From Metallyticus violacea (Eukaryota > Arthropoda > Insecta > Mantodea > Metallyticidae): a DNA stretch of 64,000 nt. The notes under the pieces are model-generated. The model was not told where the DNA came from. It saw only the letters and a program-made list of their open reading frames with translations, and did not search any database. The DNA lies in NCBI GenBank assembly GCA_030762175.1, contig CM060831.1, forward strand, positions 68,531,001 through 68,595,000, in the 5' to 3' direction. A program made the position numbers and the translations under genes. Of the stretch, positions 35,771 to 46,716 are shown piece after piece. Positions within the stretch are counted from its first letter, which is position 1, and each line of letters begins with the position of its first letter.

Positions 35771-36589
35771 AAGAAGAAACTTTAAAATTAATAATTTAAT
35801 CAACTATTCCATACAAGATATCTGCCAAGGAATATTAAAAATATGAAACCAAGTGAGTTATGTCGTGTGTTAGGACCCTATTCATGTACTTTAATATAGT
35901 TTACTAAGTTTTCAGTATGCAACCTAAAGTCCACATTTACTCTTGAAGCTTAGTTCCGTCCAGAGGTACCCACAATATGGAGACATTTTCCGCCTGCCCG
36001 CTTCCTCCTTATTTAGACTCACCGTGTCCCGTCCACTCCTAAATCTCCAACATCCTCCACATCTTCTGTCTCTTAACTGTACGGAAATCCCTCTTTATTG
36101 CTCAGTACTCTAAAGAAAAGCTTTTAAAGATTTGCTCAAGGAAAGCAGGGAAGCAAACACTAGAACTATAAAGTGGTCTATATACCTAATACTCTAAATT
36201 TTTAAACCGCAGTAAGGTCTGGAAATGCTGCCTTGTCTTTTTTTTTTTTTTTTTCCCACCTAGACACGGGACTTCATGCTAGAATAAATTTTAAGTTTTC
36301 TGTGTGTATGTCAAGGAGAGCATACCCACCCTGACTGTGCATCTTTCTTTGTGATATGAAGCATCCTAACCGCATAATATTTTACTAACAGGCATTGTTC
36401 CAAATTCTGTATATATTATACTCCGTAAATTAATATTATGAGCTTTTTTTAAATGTGGCAACAAAGGGTATGTTTGAATCATACCAGGAATATTAGTCAT
36501 ACAAAGCCTTCGTTTGGACGCGTGGCCGGATTAACGGAGGTTTCTAACCGGTGCTTTCTCCCCACCACTTTCCCGCCTCTTTGTGCGCT
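35771..36589. other. AT-rich stretch, nothing recognised
   Basis: No gene found. A T16 run is near 36239-36254. Confidence 0.4.
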
Positions 36590-37290
36590 GACATGCAGTC
36601 TTTGCACTATATAAGAGTTAAACGTTGAGAGACCACGTGTTTCAATGTTACAGTGTGTTAGAGCTGCTATAATGCCAAACATTTTGTATACTTTAGCACA
36701 CAGAATCTTCATGTGTGCTGCCTATGTGACAAAAATTCTAGTAGAGCAGCGAGACGGCAATTTACAGATTCCCTGCTGTTCGTGCGCCTCACAGAGATAC
36801 GGTTTGTAATCTTGTTAGATTTGGGGAAACGGCGCCTGTTCTTGATAAGAAACCGAAAGTAAAACGCCATGTTCCTACAGAGGAAAAACTCGATGGCATC
36901 GGAGAAATGTAAGAATGAAGTCAAAAGAAATCTCTAAGAAAGCGTGCACAGGAATCGAGACTTTTGCAAACCTCGGCTTGTAATGCCATTAAACTTTTAA
37001 AATTAAAATCCTATAAAATATTTAGTTCAGGAATTGTAATCGCATGATAATGTGAGTAGATCTAATTTCTACAATTGGGTGTTGGATAATGTTCAAGTTT
37101 GCTTTATTGGCCCCGTTTATTTAATTTTATTTTATGTTTATTTATTTTTTTTTTTTTTACAGACGAAGGGTGTTTTATTTACATGGCCATATAGCGACAC
37201 AAAACAATAGATACTGGAGTGCAAAAAAAAAAAAAAAGTATACGAATGTCATAGCATGACCAAACATTTGGTGTTTTGTATGCAGCAGAA
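36590..37290 (+). pseudogene. DUF4817-type transposase relic, sister of the 9.3-kb copy
   Basis: The block 36560-36660 matches the leader of the 9.3-kb copy (ACCACGTGTTTCAATGTTAC, AGTGTGTTAGAGC). The transposase starts at 36672 (MPNILYTLAHRIF). It continues FPAVRAPHRDTVCNLV-like text, LDKKPKVKRHVPTEEKLDGI and the linker to about 36960. The first catalytic motif reads TDEGCFIYMAI (37162-37195), followed in shifted frames by NRYWSAK; a weak match to the V-W-C-A strand is near 37270. Poly-T and poly-A runs interrupt it at 37148-37160 and 37224-37238. The second and third catalytic residues are absent. Confidence 0.78.
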
Positions 37291-39190
37291 ATCTGTTCTG
37301 TAGTTCAGGTGGGTAGCGCGACTCTGTTCTATCCCTATTATGTGTTTCTTTCTGTTTTCCTCTGAAATATTGTAACCTGCCTTAAAAAAGTGTAAACCCT
37401 CCTTCTTAAGTACTTACTGAGAGATTTCTAAAATGTTATAATATTATGTTCAATATGCTTCATGTATTCATGTGCTACATTATATGAAATCAGTGTAGGA
37501 AACAAGCATCTGCGTTTGTCTATATTCGTTCGTTTTTGTTTTGTTTCGTCTTCCAACTGTTTACAAACAAAAGAGCTTTTGTGAATGTAACTACGAAAAT
37601 TAGTAGTAATAGTAGTAGTATTACTAGTGGTAGTGGTAGTGGCAGTGGTAGTGGTGATAGTAGTGTTTTTATATCCAAAATATATTTGTTACAAATCTAA
37701 CTCATACATGTCGCACGGGTCTCTGGGCCGTATGTGTTTTCCCACAGAGCCGTATTTGTTTTCCCAACACACTAAGGAATACTGCAATTGTACAAACCAA
37801 CATTTAGCTCTTAAGATACAAACAAAATACACATATATAATGAAATAATTAATTGGAAAAAGAAAAACATAATATGATATTTTAAATACCTAAATAAAAT
37901 TAAACAGAAATAAAAACGGCACAAAAGTAAATAACTTACAATCCCTCACATATATGTACAAATAATTAAAAAAAACATATATATTGTAACTTATGTTCCG
38001 GTTGTCTGCTTCTTCCGATTTGAGCTGCTCACTTGTTTAAAACTTTACCTACTCCCTCCTCTTCCTTCCTATCTGCCAGCGATATTTGCAAATTATAATA
38101 TTATTTCTCATTAACAACCATCGACAAGACATACTTCAGGTACTTTATAGATGAATCAACTCCAATTCTATCGTAGCTACACCAATCACGCCACCGGCAA
38201 ACCGTAAAACATTCGTTAATGAATTTATTTTGTTATTTTGGGGGTGGGAGAAATTAGAAGAACTTCAACAATTGATAACTAAATTAATGACATGTATTAT
38301 GCAAAGAGATATAATATTTATAGTACAAGATAAACAATATCTAATTCTGATTTAGTATTCTGGATAGAATAGTATGGGGAAATTACAAAGGAATTCTGAG
38401 AAAAACAGAGTTGATTATGTAATGTAATGTAATGTATTGCAATTATAATGACATTAATTTTTATTATTTACTATGTGTATTTTATAAAAAAAGTTTGTAC
38501 CAAACATGAAATATAACAAAAGTTGTTTGTTGTCAGCACGTTTAAATCTATACGAGGCCAGGCAATGTCAAATACAACTATGCAGCACTGGGAACCGAAT
38601 TCAGGTTAGCTCCCCAATGCAGACGAATTTCCTTCAAAATATTCCTCAGACCGCACATTTTAATAACGATAGTAATAACAATATATTTCTTTGAATTACC
38701 TCACTATGAGGGTACGAGTGTGTTATGCATGTTTTTATTTTAGTGAGAGACGATCCCCAGTGTTCTGAATGCTAACACGCCACTATATGAGCCATTGATA
38801 ACAGGTAAACAGTCAATCTGCTCTCCGGATTTCTCGCTACTCATTAAATTCCAGGTTGCAGCTTCAATTTCGTGCACGTACCATATGATGAATTAGGGCT
38901 AGCGAAGCAATTGAACTCTTGATTATAGTAACAAAGTTTGGTTCGTTAGTAGTATGCCGACTGCAGATGTAGCTGTCACGTTTTTGACTCACGACACAAA
39001 TATCAAACAAGTTGTATCATACACTAATTTTGTTACTACAGACGCTCCCTGAAAACAATATGACGGTGTGCAAATAAAACAGGCTGTTCCAGAACGAAAC
39101 TTCCTGCTAAGCTAACAAAACGTCTCTGTAATGTTCTGTTTCAACAATCTAAGGCTTAAAAATACATCGTGCTATATCATGCATACACGA
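37291..39190. other. AT-rich stretch with a trinucleotide repeat
   Basis: Besides the (GTAGTG)-like tract at 37601-37665 and a few ATGTA units at about 38417-38437, nothing was recognised. The frame 37627-37848 is opened by the repeat. Near 39078 a CAGGCTGTTCCAG resembles the outer end of TIR elements of this superfamily, but no partner was found. Confidence 0.4.
37601..37665. repeat. Degenerate (GTA)n/(GTAGTG)n microsatellite
   Basis: Imperfect GTA, GTG and GTAGTG units. They produce a poly-valine start in the overlapping 37627-37848 frame, which is not a gene. Confidence 0.9.
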
Positions 39191-39490
39191 ATTGATTGAT
39201 TGATTTATTTATTTACGGACGCTCCTCAACATCTCAGGTCATCAGCGTCCCATTCAACTCAGGGCGTGAAACGGCCGACAAATTTTGCTCAGAGTCCTCC
39301 CTTTCAGGCTTGAGGTTCTTTATCGTGCCGTAAATGTACGACACGGGACCCACGGCTTTACTTCCCTTCCAAAGGAAGACATACTTAGGATTTTTACACC
39401 CGAAAAAAATCCACCGGTCCTGGCCGGGTTCGAACCCGCGATCTTGGGTTTAGGAGGCAAGTATGGTAACCACTACACCATCAGGACTGA
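39191..39490 (-). repeat. SINE family A, full-length copy
   Basis: A minus-strand copy with its head at 39490-39420 (B box GGGTTCGAACCCG intact; the A box reads TGGTGTAGTGGTTACCATAC with one change at its start). The body blocks are in family order, and the tail is the reverse of CGTAAATAAATAAATCAATC. Convincing target duplications were not found. It lies about 140 bases beyond the C-terminus of the transposase relic at 39632-40310 and may be inside the same element. Confidence 0.9.
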
Positions 39491-39631
39491 TTGGATACAA
39501 GAAGAATTAAGTAAACTCACAATAAAACTACTGTTAAAAATAAGGTAGAATGTTTTCTTTATTTATTTCAAAACAAATTATGCTAATCACAGCTTACTAT
39601 ACCTCAAATGTAGAATATCTTTGGGTAATTA

Positions 39632-40310
39632 TTAACCTCTATAGAAAAGTTGAAAATGTCCCCCGTCTAGTATAAAGCACAATACAACACGTTGTTCCAT
39701 GTTACTGTCCGCTCGTTGAAGGACTGCATTGTAAATACCATTAATCTCCTGTGTAATATTGTACTTCAGATCGTCCAATATCTGGGGGCGTGTGGCATAA
39801 TTTCTGTGTTTTAAGTAAGCCCATAAGAAGAAGACCTTTTGACTACCTGCTGTGTTTAAAGTTACCGGTTTGAAGTGTACTTCTATAGGTTTAGGTTTAG
39901 CCACATGTTCTTAGAGATTATCCGATCATCAAAAAACATTCCATTAACGCCATGGATTGATTTGATGTATGGCATGTAGCACTATCTTGTTGAAAATATC
40001 CATAACTCAGCTCTATATCGTCCAGTTGCTCAACAAACTGCATGAAAATATGGCGGTACTCTGCAGTGTCCACAATCTTCTATGCACGGATACACCAAAC
40101 ACCGACTGTAACTGGATGCACACACGCTTCATATGGATTTTGGACGGCTCGATAGCGCGAGTTCTGTGAGTTCATATAGCTAAATAAATGGATTCATACT
40201 TCATCTCTGAACCATGTGATGAACAATATGCACAAATGGCACAATAAACGCTGTGTTGTGTTATGCCTTATGCAGGAGGGAGAACATTTTCAACATGTTC
40301 TAAAGAGTTT
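39632..40310 (-). pseudogene. DUF4817-lineage transposase, catalytic core and C-terminus
   Basis: From about 40245 downward the minus strand reads TWFRDEV, a stop, then IHLFSYMNSQNSRYRAVQNP, VTVGVWCIRA, IVDTAEYRHIFMQFVEQLDD, and the second catalytic motif FQQDSATCHTSNQSM (about 40010-39965), almost all in one frame. After a frameshift near 39930 the C-terminal third is open for 90 codons (39632-39904): VFFLWAYLKHRNYATRPQIL, DDLKYNITQEINGIYNAVL, RVVLCFILDGGHFQLF. The CDFFLW box has become QKVFFLW, so the last catalytic aspartate is gone. The N-terminal helix-turn-helix is missing. Confidence 0.83.
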
Positions 40311-41195
40311 AATAATCTCACAAAGATGCTCTACATTTGAGATATAATAATTTGTTGCTATTATCGTTCGTTTTGAAATATAGAAAATCTCCCAATACTT
40401 TTATGTCCAAGGTATTATTTCCTTATTAACTGTTACTACACGCACCTTATACTCCTCAATTATTTTTCTAAGCATTTCTCATAGCTTAGCAAATGTTTAT
40501 TTCTCCTCTGCTAATATAACTTCCTTCATTTTCTGCAAAATGCGCCATCAAATCTACATATTCAATTATCACCCACCAGGACGGTTCTGTACATCAATTT
40601 CTTACGTTCATCTTGCAGAGTCGTCAACTGTTATATAATCTTACTATAGCGAGGAACAAGGACATTTCTTTGCAGCAGCCTGTTCAAGCAGGCCTGCTGT
40701 TGAAACTTGCGGAATGAAACACGTTAACTTAAACCTAACCTAGGGATTACATATTAAGATTATGTGTGCGAACTCAACAATCTTAAAATGTAAACCCTAG
40801 GCTAGGTGTAAGTTTTGAGAGAATCTCTGCAATAATGAGTATCTGCTTAAATTGGGTTAGGTTAGAGCTTTTGCTGAGTTTGCTTTAAATCTATACTTAA
40901 AGGAATCCGACACAGCCAGTCTTTAAGCACCATTTCAACTGCGTTGCAGTCTAGTGCATTTCTTGCTGTTGGCAATAACAGTTACGTCAGCACCATTTCC
41001 ATTACTTATAGGCCATTTTTCCTTTCTGCTGCCGAAAGCTGCTACATATTAAATCGCTTATTGGGGTTGGTGGGTGGGTTAATAGCTTCTGAGGGGCTCT
41101 CATTCCCCTCCTGATGATTTCTGCTAGCATTTTATGTAATTTTTACAATGGATGTATTAGCTGCTATCCATTTCTTATCGCATATCAGCAACCTC
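40311..41195. other. Stretch without gene; contains an inverted repeat
   Basis: No coding sequence recognised. A 33-bp inverted repeat is at 40728-40812. Confidence 0.4.
40728..40812. repeat. Imperfect inverted repeat, 33-bp arms, 19-base loop
   Basis: The left arm 40728-40760 (starting CTTAAACCTAACCTAGGG) pairs with the right arm 40780-40812 (ending CCCTAGGCTAGGTGTAAG) with four to five mismatches by eye. Such foldbacks are usual for short MITE-like remnants; a transcript would form a hairpin. Confidence 0.75.
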
Positions 41196-41470
41196 TCAAA
41201 AAATTCTTCTGCTGTCAGTCATTCTCCCTTCTGAGTCAGCTCTAATGGAACCCATCCACCTTTTCATAGTTGATGGAGATCTAGCCGATGGTTTGTACAC
41301 AACGTTAAGCTGCTGTGTCAGTTTTCGCAAATCTGGCTTGTTCTCCTGAGAGAGCCTTGTAACGAATAATTGTTGACTGTCTGTCCGTAACTCGTCCTTG
41401 AAGAGTTTCGTTACCATCCTGGAACTTGGAAACCATCTCCGAACCTTCCGTTGATTCACACCGAATGCCT
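41196..41470 (-). other. Unassigned 87-codon frame
   Basis: The minus frame 41196-41459 reads WFPSSRMVTKLFKDELRTD, NKPDLRKLTQQLNV and SARSPSTMKRWMG. The pattern (a run of charged helices ending in S-T-x-K-R) is reminiscent of a Tc1-type second helix-turn-helix, but the match is loose. It lies 66 bases beyond the low end of the mariner at 41526. It is a possible transposase scrap, not a confident call. Confidence 0.25.
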
Positions 41471-41525
41471 GGTATATTTCTCAGTTACATTGTTCCTAAG
41501 TTTAAATCCATGTGCAGCATATAAG

Positions 41526-42773
41526 CTTATGGGTGCACATGCATGACAGCGCTTCTCGAAACACCGGCTAATAAAACGCATGCCATGCTTTCAGCGCGAA
41601 AGAACGTCCTAGCTATTATTGACTTCACAGCTCTAGAATATATTTTTCCTTTATTGCAATACAATTCTCACATCTTTGAATTAACATTTCAATCCCCCTC
41701 CCCAAAAATAGTCGGAAGTATTGCCTGCAAAATGGGCATAAACAGCACCCATCATTTCTTTGCCACACTTAAGTTTCCTTCTTTAAAGGCCCTTCTTGAG
41801 TTTTTAGAAGAGGAAACAGTCACTTGAAGCTAGATCTGGGCTATAGGGTGGATGGTCGATCTCCTTGAAGTCACATTTCTTCACAGCTTCCTTTGCAACA
41901 AGAGCTGTGTGCACAGGCGCGTTATCCTGAAGAAGGTGCACACAACCACTCAGCTTTCCTCGCCTTTCTCTTTGATGGAACCACGTAGTCTGTGCAGTAG
42001 GCCAGCATAGTACTCCCATTCCTCCCATTCCAAGGTGTTCTCTCCTTGAAGTCAATGAAGAGTATTCCTTCAGGACCCCAAAAGATTGTTGCCATGATCT
42101 TCTTGGTTGACTGAGTGACCTTGGCCTTTAGAAGTGGTGCTTCGCCAGGTTTACGCCACTCCATTGATTCTCTGTTTGACAAGGGATTATAGTACAGGAC
42201 CATAGCTTCAACCCCTGTAACAATGATTTGCAGAACTTCTCTCTCGTTGCCACGGCAGAGCACCAAAATGCCTGACGACAGTTGACTCGTTGCTGCTTTT
42301 GGACTGAGGAAAGAAGTCTAGGCACCCATCTTGCACTAACCTTATTCATGTTAAATGTTCATGAATAATTCGAAGGACTGTTGTTTTAGAAAGGCCCAAC
42401 CTTGCTGACCTTGAGCCGCCGGTCTTCCATAATTTCTCCTTCCACAAGAGTCATCCAAGGACCGACCTGCATGCTCTTCGTCTTGAGTGCTTTCTCGACC
42501 CATTTGAAAAAAGTTTGACTCATTCTTGTATGGTAGAATATGAGGGGGATATTTCCCCATGTACACCATCCAATGGCTTTTAATTTCATTTGGAATAACT
42601 CCTTCTTTTGTGAATAACTTAATAATAACTCGAAACTCCATTTTGAACATGTCACACTCTTCTACACATAGCCTTCCTTCTTCATGCAATTTTATCTGAA
42701 CAACTGAACATAACGGAGCGGAAGTTACAATTGCAATTATTTAATTAACAGGTAAAGTATGACACCAGATAAG
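41526..42773 (-). mobile_element. Mariner element, near full length, sister of the 4.7-kb copy
   Basis: The high end (reverse of CTTATCTGGTG at 42763-42773) matches the left end of the copy at 4680, and the low end CTTATGGGTGCACAT at 41526 is a decayed inverted partner. The 5' leader is also alignable (TAATTGCAA-TGTAACTTC, TTGTTCAGATAA). The transposase starts MFKMEFRVIIKLFTKE (about 42655) and shows DEEHAGRSLD, KVSARWVPRLL, QQRVNCRQAFW, decayed GDE-type text, MATIFWGPEGILFIDF, and DNAPVHTALVAKEA with PPYSPDLASSDCFLF. The two aspartates are separated by 34 residues (DD34D). The C-terminus KCGKEMMGAVYAHFAGNTSD continues to about 41640. Frameshifts break it. Confidence 0.88.
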
Positions 42774-43851
42774 TTTTTTTTGAATGCAATAATCCTTATC
42801 GGTGAGGCCGGAAACTTATGGGCCTACCCTCGTAGCACGATAAACCAGTTAACCGTTTTTCAATGTCGAGCCGTCATAATTATATTAATCCGAGATTTTA
42901 GAGAGTTTTATAGCACTGAATCTTAAAACATTGTTAATCAGCTATTGAATTTATAGATTACCTCGCTTTAGAAGCAGGTTTGAAAACATTTTAAGGCAAA
43001 ATTTTATTCCATTTCACTTAAACACTGATTTTTCAGGATCTCCTTTTAACTTCATCATCACACTATTCCATTAGATTTCTTTGTCATTGACCCCCCATAT
43101 CTCAAATTACTTTTCTGAGAGCGCTCTATAATCTCTGAAATCAAGTAATTCATGCGAAATAGTTAATTAATACCCGATATAAGAATGCAATTTTAATGGA
43201 AGATTGCTTCTTGTAGCATAAATATGCGACACTATTAGTTGATACTTATTAGTGCCTTTTTGACTTGCATATTGCTATTGGTATCCTTTTTAGTGCCTTA
43301 ATCCCTGCAACATGTTTATAACATAAATTCATTTATCATAAACAAGTATAATATATCGCTATATATATATAAATTAAAAATGAAACCATTGTTATTTTTA
43401 AAAATAAAAGTATCATTTTTATTCTGTTTTGTCTCACCAGACGTATAGAATGTTCATGACTGTTTTCATTGTACAGGAAACATAAGATTTTACATTAGAA
43501 TACATCGATTTTTCACAATGTCCGTGAATTCATTATAGTTATAATAATTTCGTGAATTAATACAAAAGCTCTGCTTGCAATGCTCATACTTCCATGCTCA
43601 CGTATATCTAACGTGTCGTGTCAAAAGTAGCACTTTGTATTACGTGTCTACAAAAAGCGCATTTGTTTCGTAACCTAACATTTTAACCTTTCTAAATCGA
43701 TTTACAGTAACATTGTATCTTTTAGGTAAACATTTTCTATTTTGTTACAAGAAGTGTTCAAATAAATTCATGTAAATACAGAGCGACCCGTTTACGTATG
43801 AACAATGCGTGGTGTTGCCATGTGCGCGCGTAAAGCTGGTCCTCGAATATT
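42774..43851. other. AT-rich stretch, nothing recognised
   Basis: No gene or repeat identified. Confidence 0.4.
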
Positions 43852-43897
43852 TTTTCCCTTGTCTTTTTGAGTTGTGGCTCAATAAGACAAGGGAAAA
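43852..43897. repeat. Near-perfect hairpin, 20-bp stem and 6-base loop
   Basis: TTTTCCCTTGTCTTTTTGAG (43852-43871) and CTCAATAAGACAAGGGAAAA (43878-43897) are reverse complements except at one position. The loop is TTGTGG. Frames on both strands across it (43758-43982, 43809-43997) owe part of their length to the symmetry. No T-run or TIR context marks it as a terminator or a MITE. Confidence 0.85.
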
Positions 43898-44240
43898 GAT
43901 TCAGTTTATTAGTAGAGTTTTGTATATTAATAAATCCAACGAATGTGTTACTGATTTGTATTTCAATGGACTTCCCTTTCATTTTTGTTTTCTTTAAATG
44001 GAGAATGTTAATATAAAATCCCGATTTTGAAATTTAATTTGATGTAAGCATCTTTTTATTATAATCGAAAATGCCTTTAATGGACTTAAAAAGTTATATT
44101 TTTACATTCATATAATGTATTAATAACAAAGAAACTCGTTAAAATTGAACAGGACACTACGATGTTAGTAAATTAATAAATTCATTGTATCAAACCAATT
44201 TTAGCATTTAAAACAGGAATTATGTCATCTCTAAATAATT
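43898..44240. other. AT-rich gap
   Basis: Nothing recognised before the SINE-B insertion. Confidence 0.4.
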
Positions 44241-44501
44241 GGACCGCCACGGGAGGTCAAGGTCGTTAAGATGAAGATTAAGGTGGGAGGTCAGGGGTTT
44301 GAATCCCACCAGGACAGTCCTCCCTGAATGAGGTTCTTTCCAGGTTTTCCTCAGTGCTCATAATTGGTAAATGCCGGGGAGGTACCCTAAACTTAGGCCT
44401 GGAACGTTTCCTTCCTTAAAAAAATCCTTTCCCAATTTATCATTTCATCTCATGTATCATCAATGTCCACCGCCTGTGTTGCCTCAGTAGTAAACATTAA
44501 A
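44241..44501 (+). repeat. SINE family B, copy with target-site duplication
   Basis: A perfect 11-bp duplication, TCTAAATAATT, lies at 44230-44240 and 44502-44512. The head is decayed in the A-box region (GGTCAAGGTCGTTAAGAT) but keeps GGTTTGAATCCC. The body is in family order (CAGGTTTTCCTCAGTGCTC, AAATGCCGGGGAGG, TACCCTAAACTTAGGCCTGG, TTTCCTTCCTTAAAA, TCCACCGCCTG). The tail is short (TAAACATTAAA), without the long A-run of other copies. Confidence 0.94.
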
Positions 44502-44512
44502 TCTAAATAATT

Positions 44513-46716
44513 TCTGGACAGTTCGTTTTTTTATAAAGCTATAATAATTTCATTTTAGGCAACTTTGATCAAAATAAGAAGAAAAAAAAACAGTGAACTT
44601 GGGTACTTAACTAAGTAATCGCTTAGACTGGGCAACGTCATTGCTACATGGAAAAATATGTACAAAGATTTTACGGGTAGAAGGGAGATGGAAAAATGAG
44701 AACCTCAAGAATAGAAACAAATGATTTCGTTGCTGTTCTGCAAGCGTTAACTCGAAGTTACAAATATAGTTGTGGATGGTCAAGGACAATAAATCACAAA
44801 TTATTTATTGTCAAATGCGGGGCGTATGTTATCTTTATTAGATTACATGTCGTAATTAATTGAAGTTCATGTACAGTAATCGTTCATAAAACTTACCTAC
44901 AGATCTCAAAATGTTCCCAGCTTCCACGAGGACCTGTAACCGAGTGACAGTGACAGCGCATGACTTGTGGTTAGATTGAGGTACCTCCCCAGTGACATTT
45001 CACTGCTATGAACACACATCACATCATATCATAACATAGCTATGACGTTCGTTCTTATCGATGCCTATAGTTCTATGTTGCAGTGTCTGGAACAATTCGT
45101 TCTTACTCTCAAGTCCCCTTTTTTACTCGTGATTTCATTGTACATATTTTTGCGCACCCTGTGTTGTTCCCATTGATTGTGAAGCTCTTGTGGACAGAAT
45201 GTAACTCCTCGTGCGATCGTAGAATTGAAACATCAGCATCGATTTTCTGTCAGCATTTTTAATAAATAAGTGGTGTTTGTCAAACTTCATACTGAAAGAA
45301 GTTTCTCTCTATCAAAGAAAAGGGGGCGGCTCAAGCACAATGAAACACGTGTTAGCACGGTGGCGTAGTACCGTAGGGGATAGCTAGCCTGCTTGCTTAT
45401 TTGTTGACTTCACTGACTGTCGCAGTCGTAGCGCAGCTGTTCCCGGGTGTATGTTGTGTTGCTCTTTTCTTAATTCGAGAGTACAAACGAAGTGTGTAAT
45501 GGCTCATGTGTTTATAACAGCACAGCGTATCTTTATATAAGATTTATGTGTTACTGAATGGTGAAAAATCATAAGACCATTTTTTTTATAGCTTAGAGTT
45601 AATTCTGTTACTTATGTGAACACTGTACTAACCCTTCGTTCAGAGAATTAACTGGCATGGAGCGTGATCATGCATTTTTTTCAACAGTACTCTGATATTG
45701 GTCACACTGCGAATACTTCCATGAGAGCAATTCACAAAGTGTTTCCACAAGATAAACTTATTTGTGGCTGTGGTCCATTCAGTCCCCCGATTAAACAGAT
45801 TGCGATTATTATCTCTGTGGTAAATAAAAAATGACAAGACGAACCCGCACGCCATGTAAAAATCGAAAGATAATAAAAATTGTCAGGAAATTGTCCGGAT
45901 TCCTCAAAATGAGCTACAGCGAGTAATGAATAATTTCCTAAAGAGAAGCCAAAAATGTGTGCATAGTCTCAGCACCTCGTTTGATAATTTGGTAAATGAC
46001 GAGCCTCATAAATTGGTTTGCGTATTGTTGTATGGTTGGTTTGTTTCATTTTTACCCTCCCTTTAATCACCGAGACGTGGCTGGCCGGCTAACTAGCTCG
46101 CCCATAAGCAAAACACTCCAGACCCCAAATATTTAACTCAAAGTTTAAAATCCTAAATTTATTTTCTTTTTAAAGTTCATAATATATTTACAAAATTTAA
46201 AGATACCAGCAATAAATGTACTTTTTCAGTATAGCTATATCCACAATAATATTTTTAAAACTATATACACTCAAGAAACATTAAAATTAAAAATTAACAA
46301 TCTCTTAGATTATGGTACATTATTACTCGTTAGTTAATTCCTAAATGAGAAGGATGATACAGCCTTTCACTCACACAATATCGGACTTAGTAGAAATTTG
46401 TATCCTGAATTCTGATTCTACATTTTGAAACTGTTTCTGTAATTTTTTTTGCCTAAATGAGTACAGACAATTAAGTTGTTACGGAAGTCATCAAAACTTT
46501 CACGTCTTTCTCTAATTGTCCGAGAAAATCTGGGGCTCGCCTGCTCCCAGCCTTTTGTATTTCGCTGTGCTGTTGCCAGGGTAACTGTGACGGTCTATAT
46601 GAGTTCAAGTTTTGGACTTATCTGCTTGAAAGTTTCCTCCAGAATAAATGAGTCACTTTCAATTTGATTCCTATTTACTTTACCTCAATAAATACACAGA
46701 GTAAAGTTTATATATA
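44513..46716. other. Mixed stretch, no gene recognised
   Basis: About 2.2 kb. Segments at 44930-45540 are richer in CpG but no frame or motif could be assigned. Frames at 45640-45855 (minus) and 46476-46667 (plus) are unassigned. Confidence 0.35.

Noticed and set aside
39078..39095. CAGGCTGTTCCAG as the outer end of the 39.6-kb transposase element
   Set aside because: It resembles known ends of this superfamily, but no inverted partner was found on the other side, so element limits could not be set.
39632..39904. Independent 90-codon gene
   Set aside because: Its sequence continues a transposase whose catalytic core lies directly upstream in other frames (to 40310). It is a C-terminal fragment, not a separate gene.
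40846..40870. TTAGG-like telomere repeats
   Set aside because: Only two adjacent units (GGTTAGGTTAG), in an interior position with no array. Not telomeric.
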